A stretch of DNA of 64,000 bases, taken from positions 1 through 64,000 of the forward strand of contig JAIDQZ010000134.1 of assembly GCA_029062005.1 (NCBI GenBank). Reading direction: 5' to 3'. The notes under the pieces were generated by a model, which saw only the letters and a list, made by a program, of their open reading frames with translations, ran no database searches and was not told the DNA's origin. This DNA is from Muribaculaceae bacterium (GTDB lineage Bacteria; Bacteroidota; Bacteroidia; Bacteroidales; Muribaculaceae). This document shows, in pieces, positions 10,096 to 19,940 of the stretch (positions within the stretch are counted from its first letter, which is position 1; every line of letters starts with the position of its first letter). The translations under genes and the position numbers were made by a program.

Positions 10096-11673
10096 ATGGC
10101 AGGAGGAGGAAATAACGTAGCAAGAATGTCGCCAAGGCAGAGGATGATCAACCTAATGTATATCGTCCTTACAGCCATGCTCGCACTCAACGTTTCGAGT
10201 GACGTGCTCAATGGCTTCAGCCAGGTTCAGGACTCCCTGCACCGCACAAACGACAATCTTTCTACAAAAAATAAAATACAGTTCGACTATCTGGCGGAGC
10301 TTTATGAGAAAAACCCCGCCAAGGCGGGACCATGGTATGAAAAAGGCAACCGGCTTCATGAGCGTACAGGAAAACTTTATGCATTGATTGAAGAGATAAA
10401 GGGTGATATAGCTGTAAAAGCTGATGGAAAAGATGCCGACTACAAGAATCTTACAAATCTGGATGATCTCGAAGCTGCTTCGGCGGTGCTGCTGAATCCT
10501 TCATCCAAAAGGGGAGAGAAGCTACGCGAGGCTATCAATGAATACAGGGCATATGTCACCACTCTTGTTGCCGACACTGTGAAGCGCAACGTCATCAATG
10601 AGATGCTGTCTACTGAGTCAGGCGGAGTGAAAGGCACTGTAGGTGAAGTGAAGTGGGAGGAGAAGCTCTTCGACAATATGCCGGCGATAGCAGCGGTCAC
10701 CATGCTCACGAAATTGCAGAACGACGTGAGCCAGGCTGAGAGCGAGGCGCTTTCAAACCTAATCACCAACGTTGATATCGGCGATGTGCGCGTCAACGAG
10801 CTTAACGCATACGTGCTTCCCAATTCCAATATGGTGATGCGGGGCGGCAAATATTCGGCAAGGATAGTGCTCGCGGCAATTGATACCACGATGCGTCCAG
10901 AGATCTTCATAAACGGTCAGAAACTCTCCAACCCGGACGGCATGTATGAGTTCGTTGCCGGTCAGACCGGAGCGCATGAATACTCGGGTTATCTTGAGGT
11001 GAAGAAAGGTGACGGCACTCTTGAGAAGCATGAATTCAAGTCTCAGTACAACGTCATAGAGCCGATGGCGACGATCTCTCCGACGATGATGAATGTGCTG
11101 TATGCAGGTATTGACAATCCGATCTCTATTTCAGTTCCCGGGGTACCTATGACGGCTCTTACGGCTACTATGACCAACGGGACGCTGACAAGAAGCGGCG
11201 ACCATTGGATAGCGCGTCCAACTAAAGTCGGGGAGAACGCAGTGATCAACGTGTCGGCTTCCGTCGACGGTCACAGTCAGAATGTCGGAAGCATGACGTT
11301 CCGTATCAGGCAGTTGCCGGATCCGACGGCCTATATATCCGTAAAGGATGCCCAGGGTAATCCATCGGTCTATAAAGGTGGTCCTAAGAGGATCAGTAAG
11401 GCGGCTCTCATGGCTGCTGAAGGTCTGTCTGCGTCAGTCGACGACGGAATCCTCGATGTGGCTTACTCGGTAGTCTCCTTCTCTACGATTTTCTTCGACT
11501 CAATGGGTAATGCGATTCCAGAGGTGAGCGACGGCTCCAAATTCTCAGGGCGTCAGAAAGAACAGTTCCGTCGCCTGAAGAACGGACAGCAGTTCTTTAT
11601 TTCGGATGTCAAGGCTAAGGGACCCGACGGTATCACCCGCTCAATATCCCCTATGCAGGTGGTGCTTAATTAA
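10096..11673 (+). CDS. gldM: GldM/PorM T9SS motor protein
   Basis: MSPRQRMINLMYIVLTAMLALNVSSDVLNGFSQVQDSL signature. Confidence 0.95.
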   Translation: MAGGGNNVARMSPRQRMINLMYIVLTAMLALNVSSDVLNGFSQVQDSLHRTNDNLSTKNKIQFDYLAELYEKNPAKAGPWYEKGNRLHERTGKLYALIEEIKGDIAVKADGKDADYKNLTNLDDLEAASAVLLNPSSKRGEKLREAINEYRAYVTTLVADTVKRNVINEMLSTESGGVKGTVGEVKWEEKLFDNMPAIAAVTMLTKLQNDVSQAESEALSNLITNVDIGDVRVNELNAYVLPNSNMVMRGGKYSARIVLAAIDTTMRPEIFINGQKLSNPDGMYEFVAGQTGAHEYSGYLEVKKGDGTLEKHEFKSQYNVIEPMATISPTMMNVLYAGIDNPISISVPGVPMTALTATMTNGTLTRSGDHWIARPTKVGENAVINVSASVDGHSQNVGSMTFRIRQLPDPTAYISVKDAQGNPSVYKGGPKRISKAALMAAEGLSASVDDGILDVAYSVVSFSTIFFDSMGNAIPEVSDGSKFSGRQKEQFRRLKNGQQFFISDVKAKGPDGITRSISPMQVVLN

Positions 11674-11691
11674 GATAAACCGGAAAGAATA

Positions 11692-12879
11692 ATGAAAATA
11701 CTCAGAAGTATATTCCCTATAGCCGCTATGGCGGTGACGGTCCTGGCTTCAGTAGCGCAGGACAATACCGGAGTTGTGCGACGCAACGGCGCATCGAAAC
11801 GAGGTCAGAAGCAGGAAGAGACCACAGGTCCGAAAATCACAGACCGCATGCAGGGATTTTTCGAAAGTCCTAAGACTCATGATGCGGATCTCGCATACAT
11901 GCGTGAGATATACCGGCAGCTCGACTTGAAGAATGTAGCTGAAAACACTCCGCTCTATTTTCCGGAAGATATAGTCGACGGTCAGCAGAATCTTTTCCGT
12001 ATCATACTCGGACTCGTGGTCGACGGTAAGATCCCCGCTTATGAATATCTCGATGGCAGGGAAGTTTTCACCGACCAGTACAAGGTCAAGGTCGGCGAGA
12101 TGCTCGATCGCTTTGATATATACTATCAGAGCCAGGGCAATGGCGACAGGACAGTCTACACTATCGAGGAGGCGGATGTGCCTACGGGGCAGGTATTGAA
12201 ATATTACATCATAGAAAAGTGGGAGTTCGATCGCCGTACCAATAGGATGAAGACATATGTGGAGGCTATCTGCCCTGTATTGACACGTGGCGGCGACTTC
12301 GGAGGTGATGCCAACTATCCTATGTTCTGGGTTAAATTCGATCAGCTCCGTCCCTATCTTGCCCAGCAGTATGTATTCCTGACCGATGATAACAATCTTC
12401 CCCAGTACAGTCTTGACGATTATTTTAATCTCGGCATGTATAAGGGTGAGATCTATAAGACAAAAAACCTCCGCAATCTTTCGATGGCTCAGATGTATCC
12501 TGATGAAGACGACATGCAGCGTGCCCAAGACAGTATAGATACGCGTCTGAGGGAATTCGGAAAGAACCTCTGGGTGCCTACCCGTGATGAATATCTTGCG
12601 ATGCGTGAGGCTGAGGAAGAAGCTGAAGCCAGACGTCAGGAAGCTCTTGCTAAGGGAGACTCGATTCCCGAAAGGACTACTGTGTCAGCTGATGAGGAAG
12701 AAAATACTACTGTCACCAAGACGCGTTCTTCCAGACGTCAGGGTCGTAAGAAATCGACTTCTGCATCGGCAGCCAAGAAGCCGAGCGCTCCAAAGACCAA
12801 GGTTTCTCAGCCAAAGACTCCTTCTTCAAGTTCAGGCAATTCGAGCGCTGCAAAGTCAGTGCGTAGACGCAAGCGCTGA
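11692..12879 (+). CDS. gldN: GldN/PorN T9SS ring protein with basic Ser/Lys/Arg-rich C-terminal tail
   Basis: Signal peptide; ENTPLYFPEDIVDGQQNLFRIILGLVVDGKIPAYEYLDGREVFT signature; position after gldM. Confidence 0.93.
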   Translation: MKILRSIFPIAAMAVTVLASVAQDNTGVVRRNGASKRGQKQEETTGPKITDRMQGFFESPKTHDADLAYMREIYRQLDLKNVAENTPLYFPEDIVDGQQNLFRIILGLVVDGKIPAYEYLDGREVFTDQYKVKVGEMLDRFDIYYQSQGNGDRTVYTIEEADVPTGQVLKYYIIEKWEFDRRTNRMKTYVEAICPVLTRGGDFGGDANYPMFWVKFDQLRPYLAQQYVFLTDDNNLPQYSLDDYFNLGMYKGEIYKTKNLRNLSMAQMYPDEDDMQRAQDSIDTRLREFGKNLWVPTRDEYLAMREAEEEAEARRQEALAKGDSIPERTTVSADEEENTTVTKTRSSRRQGRKKSTSASAAKKPSAPKTKVSQPKTPSSSSGNSSAAKSVRRRKR

Positions 12880-12892
12880 TCTTCTTTATTCA

Positions 12893-14356
12893 TTAAGGCT
12901 GATCGCAGTCTGGAGTCTTGATTTTATTGCGTAGATTGACCGCACTCCACACTATCGAGACTGTCAGAATGATAGCCATGAGGGTATATGACCAGATTGG
13001 GTTGGTAACCAGTGAGGTCAGGAAGCAAGAGGTGGTTATCAGTATTGCGCCTGCCATACCTGAAGCGGATTTCAGAGTGAGCCGATAGTCATACAGACGG
13101 CGGTTGACGATATAGTAGACAGCAAGGCAGATGGCATTGTCTGCCACCAGTGCATATCCCAGACCTATCAATCCGAAAAAGTAAAAACCGATACAGCTGA
13201 GAGCAAGGTTCTGTATGTTCCCATACAGTCCTTCCATATAGAAGAATACCCTTTTGTTATTCTTGGCGAAGGTGATGTATCCCATCGGCATAATTAGCGC
13301 GCGCAGCGTAATTCCAAGACCCATCCATCTCATTAGAGGCAGGATGGGTTCAAATTGACTGGTAAAAAGCACTCTTATCACGATGGGGGCTGTCAATATA
13401 AGAAGACAGGCGGCAGGTGCTATGATGAGTGCCACGATTTCTGTCTGACGGTTTACTATGCCATGCATCCTGATATTGTCCGAGGCGGCTTTCGTGAGCC
13501 GGGGGAAATAGTCCATTGCCATAGCTGCGAACACCATTCCGGAATATTGTGCGGTTGCCGAATTTGCAGCCTGAAATAGTCCGACATCCTCATAAGAACC
13601 GAAAGTCTTGATAAACAAATTGATTATATAAGTTCCGGTAGTGCCGATCAAGTCGCTCGCCATAAGTATTATCCCCATTCCTATCATCCGTTTGATCAGT
13701 GACTTGTGTTCGCTCATATGGAACTTGAAGGGCATTGTCTCCGCACTCTTTCGTAAAGATATATAGTAGAACAGGAACATTGCGGCGGAAAGTGCTATCA
13801 TTGCCGGAACAATTCCGTTTGTGCCATATAGATAATATAATGGGACTCCCAGGAAAAGCCCCGCAAGTCCTCCTACTATAGATGCCTTTGACAGTCGTTT
13901 CACTTCATGGAGTCCCTGAAGCATGGCAAGCATTCCGGAACCTGCTATTCCTAATGCTACGGCGATGCCGAGCAGCATGAACTGCCATGACATTTCGGAG
14001 TTGCCGAATGTCAGGCGGCTCAGGGGAGTGGCAAACAGAATACAGATCAAAGCGCCTAATAGCGAGGTGGCTGCCAATATCCTGAGAGCAAGACCGATAA
14101 ACTGAGAGGTGGATGTCTTGTCGCCGGAATGGTCTGCCATTTCTTTTACTATAGCAAGGTTCAATCCGAGTGAAGAGAATTTCTGGATGGTGTTTGATGA
14201 GGAAGTGAAGAGTGCTGAGACTCCCATTCCGTCCGAACCAAGAAGCACAGCCACACACTTCCCGCGCGCCCAGTTTATGAGGATCTGAAACACCTGCACA
14301 CCCCCGAACATGGAAGTGCCTTTTAGAATGCTTTTATATGAGTTTTCAGATGCCAT
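12893..14356 (-). CDS. polysaccharide flippase (Wzx-like, MOP superfamily)
   Basis: Polytopic 487 aa; start MASENSYKSILKGTSMFGGVQVFQILINWARGKCVAVLLGSDGMGV. Confidence 0.85.
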   Translation of the reverse strand: MASENSYKSILKGTSMFGGVQVFQILINWARGKCVAVLLGSDGMGVSALFTSSSNTIQKFSSLGLNLAIVKEMADHSGDKTSTSQFIGLALRILAATSLLGALICILFATPLSRLTFGNSEMSWQFMLLGIAVALGIAGSGMLAMLQGLHEVKRLSKASIVGGLAGLFLGVPLYYLYGTNGIVPAMIALSAAMFLFYYISLRKSAETMPFKFHMSEHKSLIKRMIGMGIILMASDLIGTTGTYIINLFIKTFGSYEDVGLFQAANSATAQYSGMVFAAMAMDYFPRLTKAASDNIRMHGIVNRQTEIVALIIAPAACLLILTAPIVIRVLFTSQFEPILPLMRWMGLGITLRALIMPMGYITFAKNNKRVFFYMEGLYGNIQNLALSCIGFYFFGLIGLGYALVADNAICLAVYYIVNRRLYDYRLTLKSASGMAGAILITTSCFLTSLVTNPIWSYTLMAIILTVSIVWSAVNLRNKIKTPDCDQP

Positions 14357-15398
14357 TCTTTTTCATTATGATTGGGTCAAGTATCTTGAGTGCGATTCTC
14401 GCTAATGGAATCGGCAGACGCATCAATGCAAGATAGCGGGGGCTTGTCTTCCCCTTGAGTTTCGAAATATCGAAATTTTTCATTGCCGAAGAAATCCGTT
14501 TGACTGAGACTGTCTTCTGTTTACTTTCAAGGCTTGACAGATTGATCATTCTTAGCATATCTACAGCGGCATACAGTTTATTCTCAAGGGCACGTATGTG
14601 TGTATCGGAGTTTTCTCCAAATACTGTGGCTGTCATTGACAGCAGTCCGTCGCATGTCAGCATTTTGCTGTCGATTATACGCGGAATATTTATGTGTGTC
14701 ACGGATTCTTCGTTTTGCCTGTAATAATAGCGGGATTCTGTAAAAACGACATTTTTGCTCATCGACAGCAGCCAGCGTGAAAGCAGTTCGTCTGAGTATA
14801 TTGATTTTAGATCGTCTCCCTTCATCCGTTTGTTTGCATTCAGGTATATATCACGTCTGATTGCGAAGCCGCACATCGGTATCTCCCAACGGCAAAGAGT
14901 ACGTCTCACCAAGTCCTTGCCTTCCCACTCTTTTGAGGTGTCGATTGAGTCCAGTGGAAGAATCTTTTCTGTAATGTTTCCTTTAAGTCTCCACATTTCA
15001 GGAATCACAAGGTCAGTCTTGCAGCTTGTTATACGCCTGTGATGTATTGCTAACAAGTCAGCTGAAACTATGTCGTCAGCGTCTATGGTCACAATATAAT
15101 CTGCTTTAGCAAGATTTGCCGCCCTTATTCGCGGTATGTATGCACATCCTGAATTTGACGTAGACCTGAATACTTTTATTCTGTTGTCAAGTTTGCTGTG
15201 CGATTCTGCAATTGCCACAGAGTCGTCAGAAGATCCGTCATCAACCAAAATAGCTTCCCAATCCTGAAAGTCTTGATCGGAAATGCTTTGAAGACATTCC
15301 CCGAGATAATGACCGGCATTATAAACAGGAATGATGATTGAGAAGAAAGGTTTTTCCCCCATGTTGACGGCTTGAGTTGTATTGTTATAGTCATTCAT
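14346..15398 (-). CDS. GT2-family glycosyltransferase
   Basis: FFSIIIPVYNAGHYLGECLQSISDQDFQDWEAILVDDGSSDDS...IDADD. Confidence 0.9.
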   Translation of the reverse strand: MNDYNNTTQAVNMGEKPFFSIIIPVYNAGHYLGECLQSISDQDFQDWEAILVDDGSSDDSVAIAESHSKLDNRIKVFRSTSNSGCAYIPRIRAANLAKADYIVTIDADDIVSADLLAIHHRRITSCKTDLVIPEMWRLKGNITEKILPLDSIDTSKEWEGKDLVRRTLCRWEIPMCGFAIRRDIYLNANKRMKGDDLKSIYSDELLSRWLLSMSKNVVFTESRYYYRQNEESVTHINIPRIIDSKMLTCDGLLSMTATVFGENSDTHIRALENKLYAAVDMLRMINLSSLESKQKTVSVKRISSAMKNFDISKLKGKTSPRYLALMRLPIPLARIALKILDPIIMKKNGI

Positions 15399-16284
15399 GG
15401 CTTCCGAGGTTTAAAGGTTGTGCTGACTTCCGGAAAACGTGTTTTCTTCGGGCTGTTGCAACCCCTTTAATCCAGTTATGACAGAAGGAGACAGGAGAGG
15501 GAACCTCTCCTTTTATCCACATCGGAATTTCCCGGATTGCATGCGCTATCATCCTCAGTGTCCAGTCGCGTGGATGCAGACGCAGAAATACGGCTCCTTT
15601 TGTCATCGGGCGGAGAGGGGAGCGCATGTCGCGTGTTGAAGTGGTTGGCGCATCATGGCGCACAATGGTTTCGGGTAAAAAAAATCCGCTCATGCCTGAG
15701 TCCAGGCAGTCCCTGATAAATATATCCTCTTCTCCTGACCTGAATAATGCTCCGACTCCGAAATATTCGTTAAACCATACTTTCCCCTTTACGGAGTCTT
15801 TTCTGAATGCTATTTCTATCGATGATATGAAGTATCCCTTAGGTGGTGAGTCAAGAGGGCATACTGACTCCGGATATATTTTTTTGACGGATTCTGATTC
15901 GAATCGAAATGTGAGAATGTCTGCGTCCGGATAGTCTCTGAATCCTTTTAAGACAGCATTGAGATTTTCTTCCGTATAGTCGGTATCGTCATCGCTTATG
16001 AGCAGAACCGGGGCTGTGGCATGGCACAAGGCGATATTTCTGTTGACTGCAATGCCTTTCGTGTCAGATGTTATGATCTTGAAATCCTCCCTTTCAAGTT
16101 GCGGGGGAAGGGATGTGTTGTCATTTGTCTGCCAGCTGACAAGATATTCCACTCCGGGTATTCTGGGGTGCATTCCGGCAGCAACTCTCCGTATACCCTC
16201 TTTTCCATAGGTGCAGATCATCACCTGAAGCTTCACTTCATGCTCGGTTTCGTTGCTGTTGGAGTATCTTTCGTCTCTTTTCAT
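15391..16284 (-). CDS. GT2-like glycosyltransferase
   Basis: KLQVMICTYGKEGIRRV...NRNIALCHATAPVLLISDDDTDYTEENL; start ATG at 16284 preferred over the ORF-track start. Confidence 0.75.
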   Translation of the reverse strand: MKRDERYSNSNETEHEVKLQVMICTYGKEGIRRVAAGMHPRIPGVEYLVSWQTNDNTSLPPQLEREDFKIITSDTKGIAVNRNIALCHATAPVLLISDDDTDYTEENLNAVLKGFRDYPDADILTFRFESESVKKIYPESVCPLDSPPKGYFISSIEIAFRKDSVKGKVWFNEYFGVGALFRSGEEDIFIRDCLDSGMSGFFLPETIVRHDAPTTSTRDMRSPLRPMTKGAVFLRLHPRDWTLRMIAHAIREIPMWIKGEVPSPVSFCHNWIKGVATARRKHVFRKSAQPLNLGSHE

Positions 16285-16384
16285 CCTATGGAAGAGTATT
16301 GTATTTCCTATCACAAAATTAGTAAATATTAATATTTTTTGCAAATAAAACTCAATTTTAGAAGCAGTCGGGCGTTTTAAACAT

Positions 16385-17332
16385 ATGAAAGATACTATTT
16401 GTCAGAATGATTGTATGTCGATTGTGGTTCCGGTCTATAACCGACCGGAGCTTGTCGTGCGCTGTCTTGAGAGCATTAAGGCGCAGACATACCGTCCGTT
16501 GCACATCATAGTGGTCGATAATGCTTCATCTGACGATACTGCAGATCGTGTGTCCGTGTGGATGGATTCCAACGCGGCTTCTGACTTTACTGTGGAGTTG
16601 ATCTCTGAATCAAGATCAGGGGCTGCCTATGCCCGGGAGAGGGGGCTTGGCAAAGTACGCACGGAGAAAGTGATGTTTTTTGATTCCGACGATACGATGC
16701 GCCCCGAATGTGTTGATACAGTGATGGATGCATGGATGTCAGCACCTGAAGTGGAAATAGTGGCATGGCGTGTGGCGATTCATTCTGAAGATGGAGTGAG
16801 GATAACGCATGCCATTGAAGGATCTCTTCTTGAGCGTCATCTTGTACATGCTGTCCTGCGTACTCAGGGATATGCCGTAAAGACCGAATTCATACGGCGT
16901 GCAGGTGGATGGAAAGGGGAATTTCCTGTCTGGAATGATCTTGAGACGGGTGTGCGGCTGCTCTTGAATCAACCTGAGGTGAAGGCTCTTCCTGATTTGT
17001 ATGTTGATGTCTTTCATCAGGAGGAAAGCATCACCGGAGTCCGCTTTTCAGATAAGGCAGGCAAATGGGAAAAATCTCTTGATGGAATTGAGCGTAATAT
17101 AAAGGGCAGTGGACGAAAGGATACCTCGCGCCTTCTTGGCATCATCTCTTACCGACGGGCAATACTGGCAGCTTACTATGCAAGGGAAGGTAATCCTGAA
17201 CTGGCTCATCCTCTTTATAGGCGGGCGCTTTCGGAAACGGTAAAAATAAAACGTCCGCTCATCCGTTTTGCCTATCATTGGACTCGGCTTGGGATGCGCG
17301 GAGCGTTTTCTATTATCGGAAGATTCCTTTAG
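16385..17332 (+). CDS. GT2-family glycosyltransferase
   Basis: SIVVPVYNRPELVVRCLESIKAQTYRPLHIIVVDNASSDDT...FFDSDDTM. Confidence 0.9.
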   Translation: MKDTICQNDCMSIVVPVYNRPELVVRCLESIKAQTYRPLHIIVVDNASSDDTADRVSVWMDSNAASDFTVELISESRSGAAYARERGLGKVRTEKVMFFDSDDTMRPECVDTVMDAWMSAPEVEIVAWRVAIHSEDGVRITHAIEGSLLERHLVHAVLRTQGYAVKTEFIRRAGGWKGEFPVWNDLETGVRLLLNQPEVKALPDLYVDVFHQEESITGVRFSDKAGKWEKSLDGIERNIKGSGRKDTSRLLGIISYRRAILAAYYAREGNPELAHPLYRRALSETVKIKRPLIRFAYHWTRLGMRGAFSIIGRFL

Positions 17333-17377
17333 ATATTTTTGAATTTTGAATTAGAAATGGAATATTCACTATCCTAT

Positions 17378-17440
17378 TTAATTCTCAATTCAAATTTCTC
17401 AATTCTCAATTCTCAATTCTCAATTCTCAATTCTCAATTA
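17378..17440. repeat. tandem heptamer array, AATTCTC on + / GAGAATT on -
   Basis: TCTCAATTCTCAATTCTCAATTCTCAATTCTCAATTCTCAATT read directly; overlaps the 3' end of the minus-strand C1 peptidase gene. Confidence 0.9.
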
Positions 17441-18818
17441 AGAAAAGGTGATCCCACGATGGCAATGTGATTGGATCCTGCTTCATCGCTTTCAGAATCT
17501 TGGGACTTACATATTTCTTATCCACTACAAGACGGAAAAGATATTCGTTCATCCAGTCATCGGTGGCTATCAGATATCCGTCGTGTCCTGTATTTCCCCA
17601 GCTGTTTTCTATCAGCCATTTTTTAGGTCTCTCCTTCTCGTCAAGATCCACTCCTGAAAGAGTCATTGCATGTGATGAAGCGCTTGCCCATGATGAGATC
17701 CTTTCTGCCTTGTCCATCCCGAACTTTGTGTCGAAAAGCGACTCGTAGTCGAAGTTGTCCATGTCGAGTGTCCCGCGATCCCTGTCGAGGAATTTGCCCA
17801 CGTCACATGAAAAGTACATCGCCGTGCTGTCTTTTATCGATTTGATAGCCGCCTGCTTCAGGTCTTCCATAGGAACATTGAGGTAGGTCCAGTCCATACC
17901 ATCGTAGCTATGGCGGTCATAGTCGATTCTGTATACCTTCCAGTATTCTCGCGAAGGATCGTTCATGAGCATTATATAGTCGTTTTTCAGATCGTTGCCG
18001 AGCAGTTCCTGATAAAATGACTTCGGAGTGTAGCTCTTGGTCTCTATGGCATTCCCTTTGCTGTCTCGTCTTGTCCATGTGAATTCTGTCGGTGGTTCTC
18101 CAAGAGCAAGAGCAAGCATTCTGTAGACTTCTCCGAGTTGTCTTGTCTTCAATCCCTCAAGAGCCTTTTCATCAGCACCTTTCTCCTTTGCCTGCCGAAG
18201 TCGCAGACCGTCCTCGCGCAGTCTTGTGGCGAGGTGGCGGCGGAATGCTGAAGTGCTGTTGGCAATTTCTGTCTCTGCCATAACCTCAGTCGGCACAACT
18301 CCATATTTGCTTACTATGTCTGCAACACCACAGAACGTGCCTCCGTCTGATATAGGATTCTGGAACAGCCATTCCACCTGGCGGTCTTCCATCGGAAGGT
18401 CGGAGGAGTCTATCACTCCCTGCAGGAACAGGTTGGCTTTTTCGAGCTGGTCGAAGAAGAAGTTATAGTTTTGGGAGAATGTCAGCTTGGAAAGGTCATG
18501 TTTTGCCATCGCCTGGGCGCGAAGCACATTCAGTCCTGTAAATAGCCAGCAGCGCCCTGACGATTTCTGGTCGGTGATTCCCTTTGTCTCCACCTTGTGT
18601 GAGAAATGATCGTCAAATTTGTTGCGCACCTTCTCATTGTATGCGAGTTTTTCAATACCCGTGGCATTCATGGCATTGTGCCTTGCCCTGTTGGCGGCAT
18701 TGTCCTCATATCCTTTCTTGAAGCTGCTGAGCATCTCCTGAGTTATTGCCCCCTTGTCGTCGGCTGCCCCCTGCAAAGATGCTGTGATGATGATTGCCAA
18801 TAAGATTCTGCGTATCAT
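17427..18818 (-). CDS. aminopeptidase C / bleomycin hydrolase-like C1 peptidase, secreted
   Basis: QKSSGRCWLFTGLNVLR Cys motif, SSHAMTLSGVD His motif, IENSWGNTGHDGY Asn motif; N-terminal signal sequence. Confidence 0.9.
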   Translation of the reverse strand: MIRRILLAIIITASLQGAADDKGAITQEMLSSFKKGYEDNAANRARHNAMNATGIEKLAYNEKVRNKFDDHFSHKVETKGITDQKSSGRCWLFTGLNVLRAQAMAKHDLSKLTFSQNYNFFFDQLEKANLFLQGVIDSSDLPMEDRQVEWLFQNPISDGGTFCGVADIVSKYGVVPTEVMAETEIANSTSAFRRHLATRLREDGLRLRQAKEKGADEKALEGLKTRQLGEVYRMLALALGEPPTEFTWTRRDSKGNAIETKSYTPKSFYQELLGNDLKNDYIMLMNDPSREYWKVYRIDYDRHSYDGMDWTYLNVPMEDLKQAAIKSIKDSTAMYFSCDVGKFLDRDRGTLDMDNFDYESLFDTKFGMDKAERISSWASASSHAMTLSGVDLDEKERPKKWLIENSWGNTGHDGYLIATDDWMNEYLFRLVVDKKYVSPKILKAMKQDPITLPSWDHLFLIEN

Positions 18819-18829
18819 GTGATAATGGT

Positions 18830-19780
18830 TTATATGTCTAAATGATATATCCGGTAGGTTATGCCGCGTCCTCCAAGTCCGTTTTTTTGGTGGAGAAGAC
18901 CCGAATTAAGGATTTTTCCGGCCTCTTCGTTGCTTGTGCCGAAATCGAAATATCTCCGGTTTGCGAATGCGGAGTGAATCAGATGATTAAACAGATAGGT
19001 AAGTATCCCGTTTTCTCTTCCTTCTGCCGAAGTCGCTATGTATTGGCAGTGTGCCACGGAGTTCGTGTCGTAGATGCATACAGCAGCATCCGGTTCGCTT
19101 CCTGTTCCGGACAGGAATAATCTTATGCTTTCCGGAAAACGATTCTTGAGCAGACCTAACTCAGCTTCTGTGTGCACAGGATCAGTATCATGCCTTTCTT
19201 TCAGGCATTCTTTCAAAATAGACATGAATTGTGATACGTCAGCTGTTTCCCTGATCCATGGATTGAGGGCTGAGGCTTTTTTTAGATGCCGTTTCTGTTG
19301 TGTGTTGAAGGTCGGAATGCTGCGCATGTCAATGACTGACGAGAGGTTTACTGTCTTGATTGAGGCTCCGTATCTGAAAAGCGCATAGATGTCTTCTTCT
19401 GCAGGAATACGGTGATAGATATAAGGCACTGATTTGTATATAATCCGGTTTATTCCGTATGCTCTGCACCATTCGAGCCAAGTTTCGAAAAGATGAAGCA
19501 TATCGGTGCCGTCGAAATGGTTGAGAGGTGTCAGCCATCCTCCGTATGTGATGCCTTGATGCGAGTGAAGGATTCCGCCTGCATCGATATTTGCCGGCAA
19601 AACGGCTGTGGGCTTTCCCTTACGGTAAGCTATCAGTGAGCAGTCGCGGAATCTGTCGGAATGATAGTCCATATATCCACGCATATGAAGCATGGTGCCC
19701 TGCCGTGACTCATTGACAAGGCGATCCCAAAGCGCTGAGTCATCTTGCATGTATTGACGTATGCTCCATTCAGTTTCCAT
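18830..19780 (-). CDS. GNAT/FemAB-like acyltransferase-fold protein
   Basis: 316 aa; duplicated GNAT-like layout with C-terminal YFDFGTSNEEAGKILNSGLLHQKNGLGGRGITYRIYHLD. Confidence 0.6.
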   Translation of the reverse strand: METEWSIRQYMQDDSALWDRLVNESRQGTMLHMRGYMDYHSDRFRDCSLIAYRKGKPTAVLPANIDAGGILHSHQGITYGGWLTPLNHFDGTDMLHLFETWLEWCRAYGINRIIYKSVPYIYHRIPAEEDIYALFRYGASIKTVNLSSVIDMRSIPTFNTQQKRHLKKASALNPWIRETADVSQFMSILKECLKERHDTDPVHTEAELGLLKNRFPESIRLFLSGTGSEPDAAVCIYDTNSVAHCQYIATSAEGRENGILTYLFNHLIHSAFANRRYFDFGTSNEEAGKILNSGLLHQKNGLGGRGITYRIYHLDI

Positions 19781-19839
19781 CTTCCGGTTTTTTCTTTAGC
19801 AAAATTAACGAAATATTCGCGTGTTGACAAATTTCTTAT

Positions 19840-19847
19840 TAATTTTG
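19840..19847 (+). promoter_or_regulatory. candidate -7 element TAATTTTG upstream of GH51
   Basis: Matches TAnnTTTG; no good -33 partner seen. Confidence 0.35.
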
Positions 19848-19940
19848 TTATCTCAGATCCAATCTCAAAAAATTTCTGAGCCTGTGAAATTTTATGAGAT
19901 GGTGTCTGAACACAAGAAAACTAACTAACAACATACAGAA

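Noticed and set aside
11749-12528. 259-aa minus-strand ORF
   Set aside because: Antisense to gldN; codon-bias shadow ORF.
17378-17440. Possible CRISPR-like or other short repeat array
   Set aside because: Contiguous 7-bp tandem repeats with no spacers and no cas genes; simple sequence repeat only.
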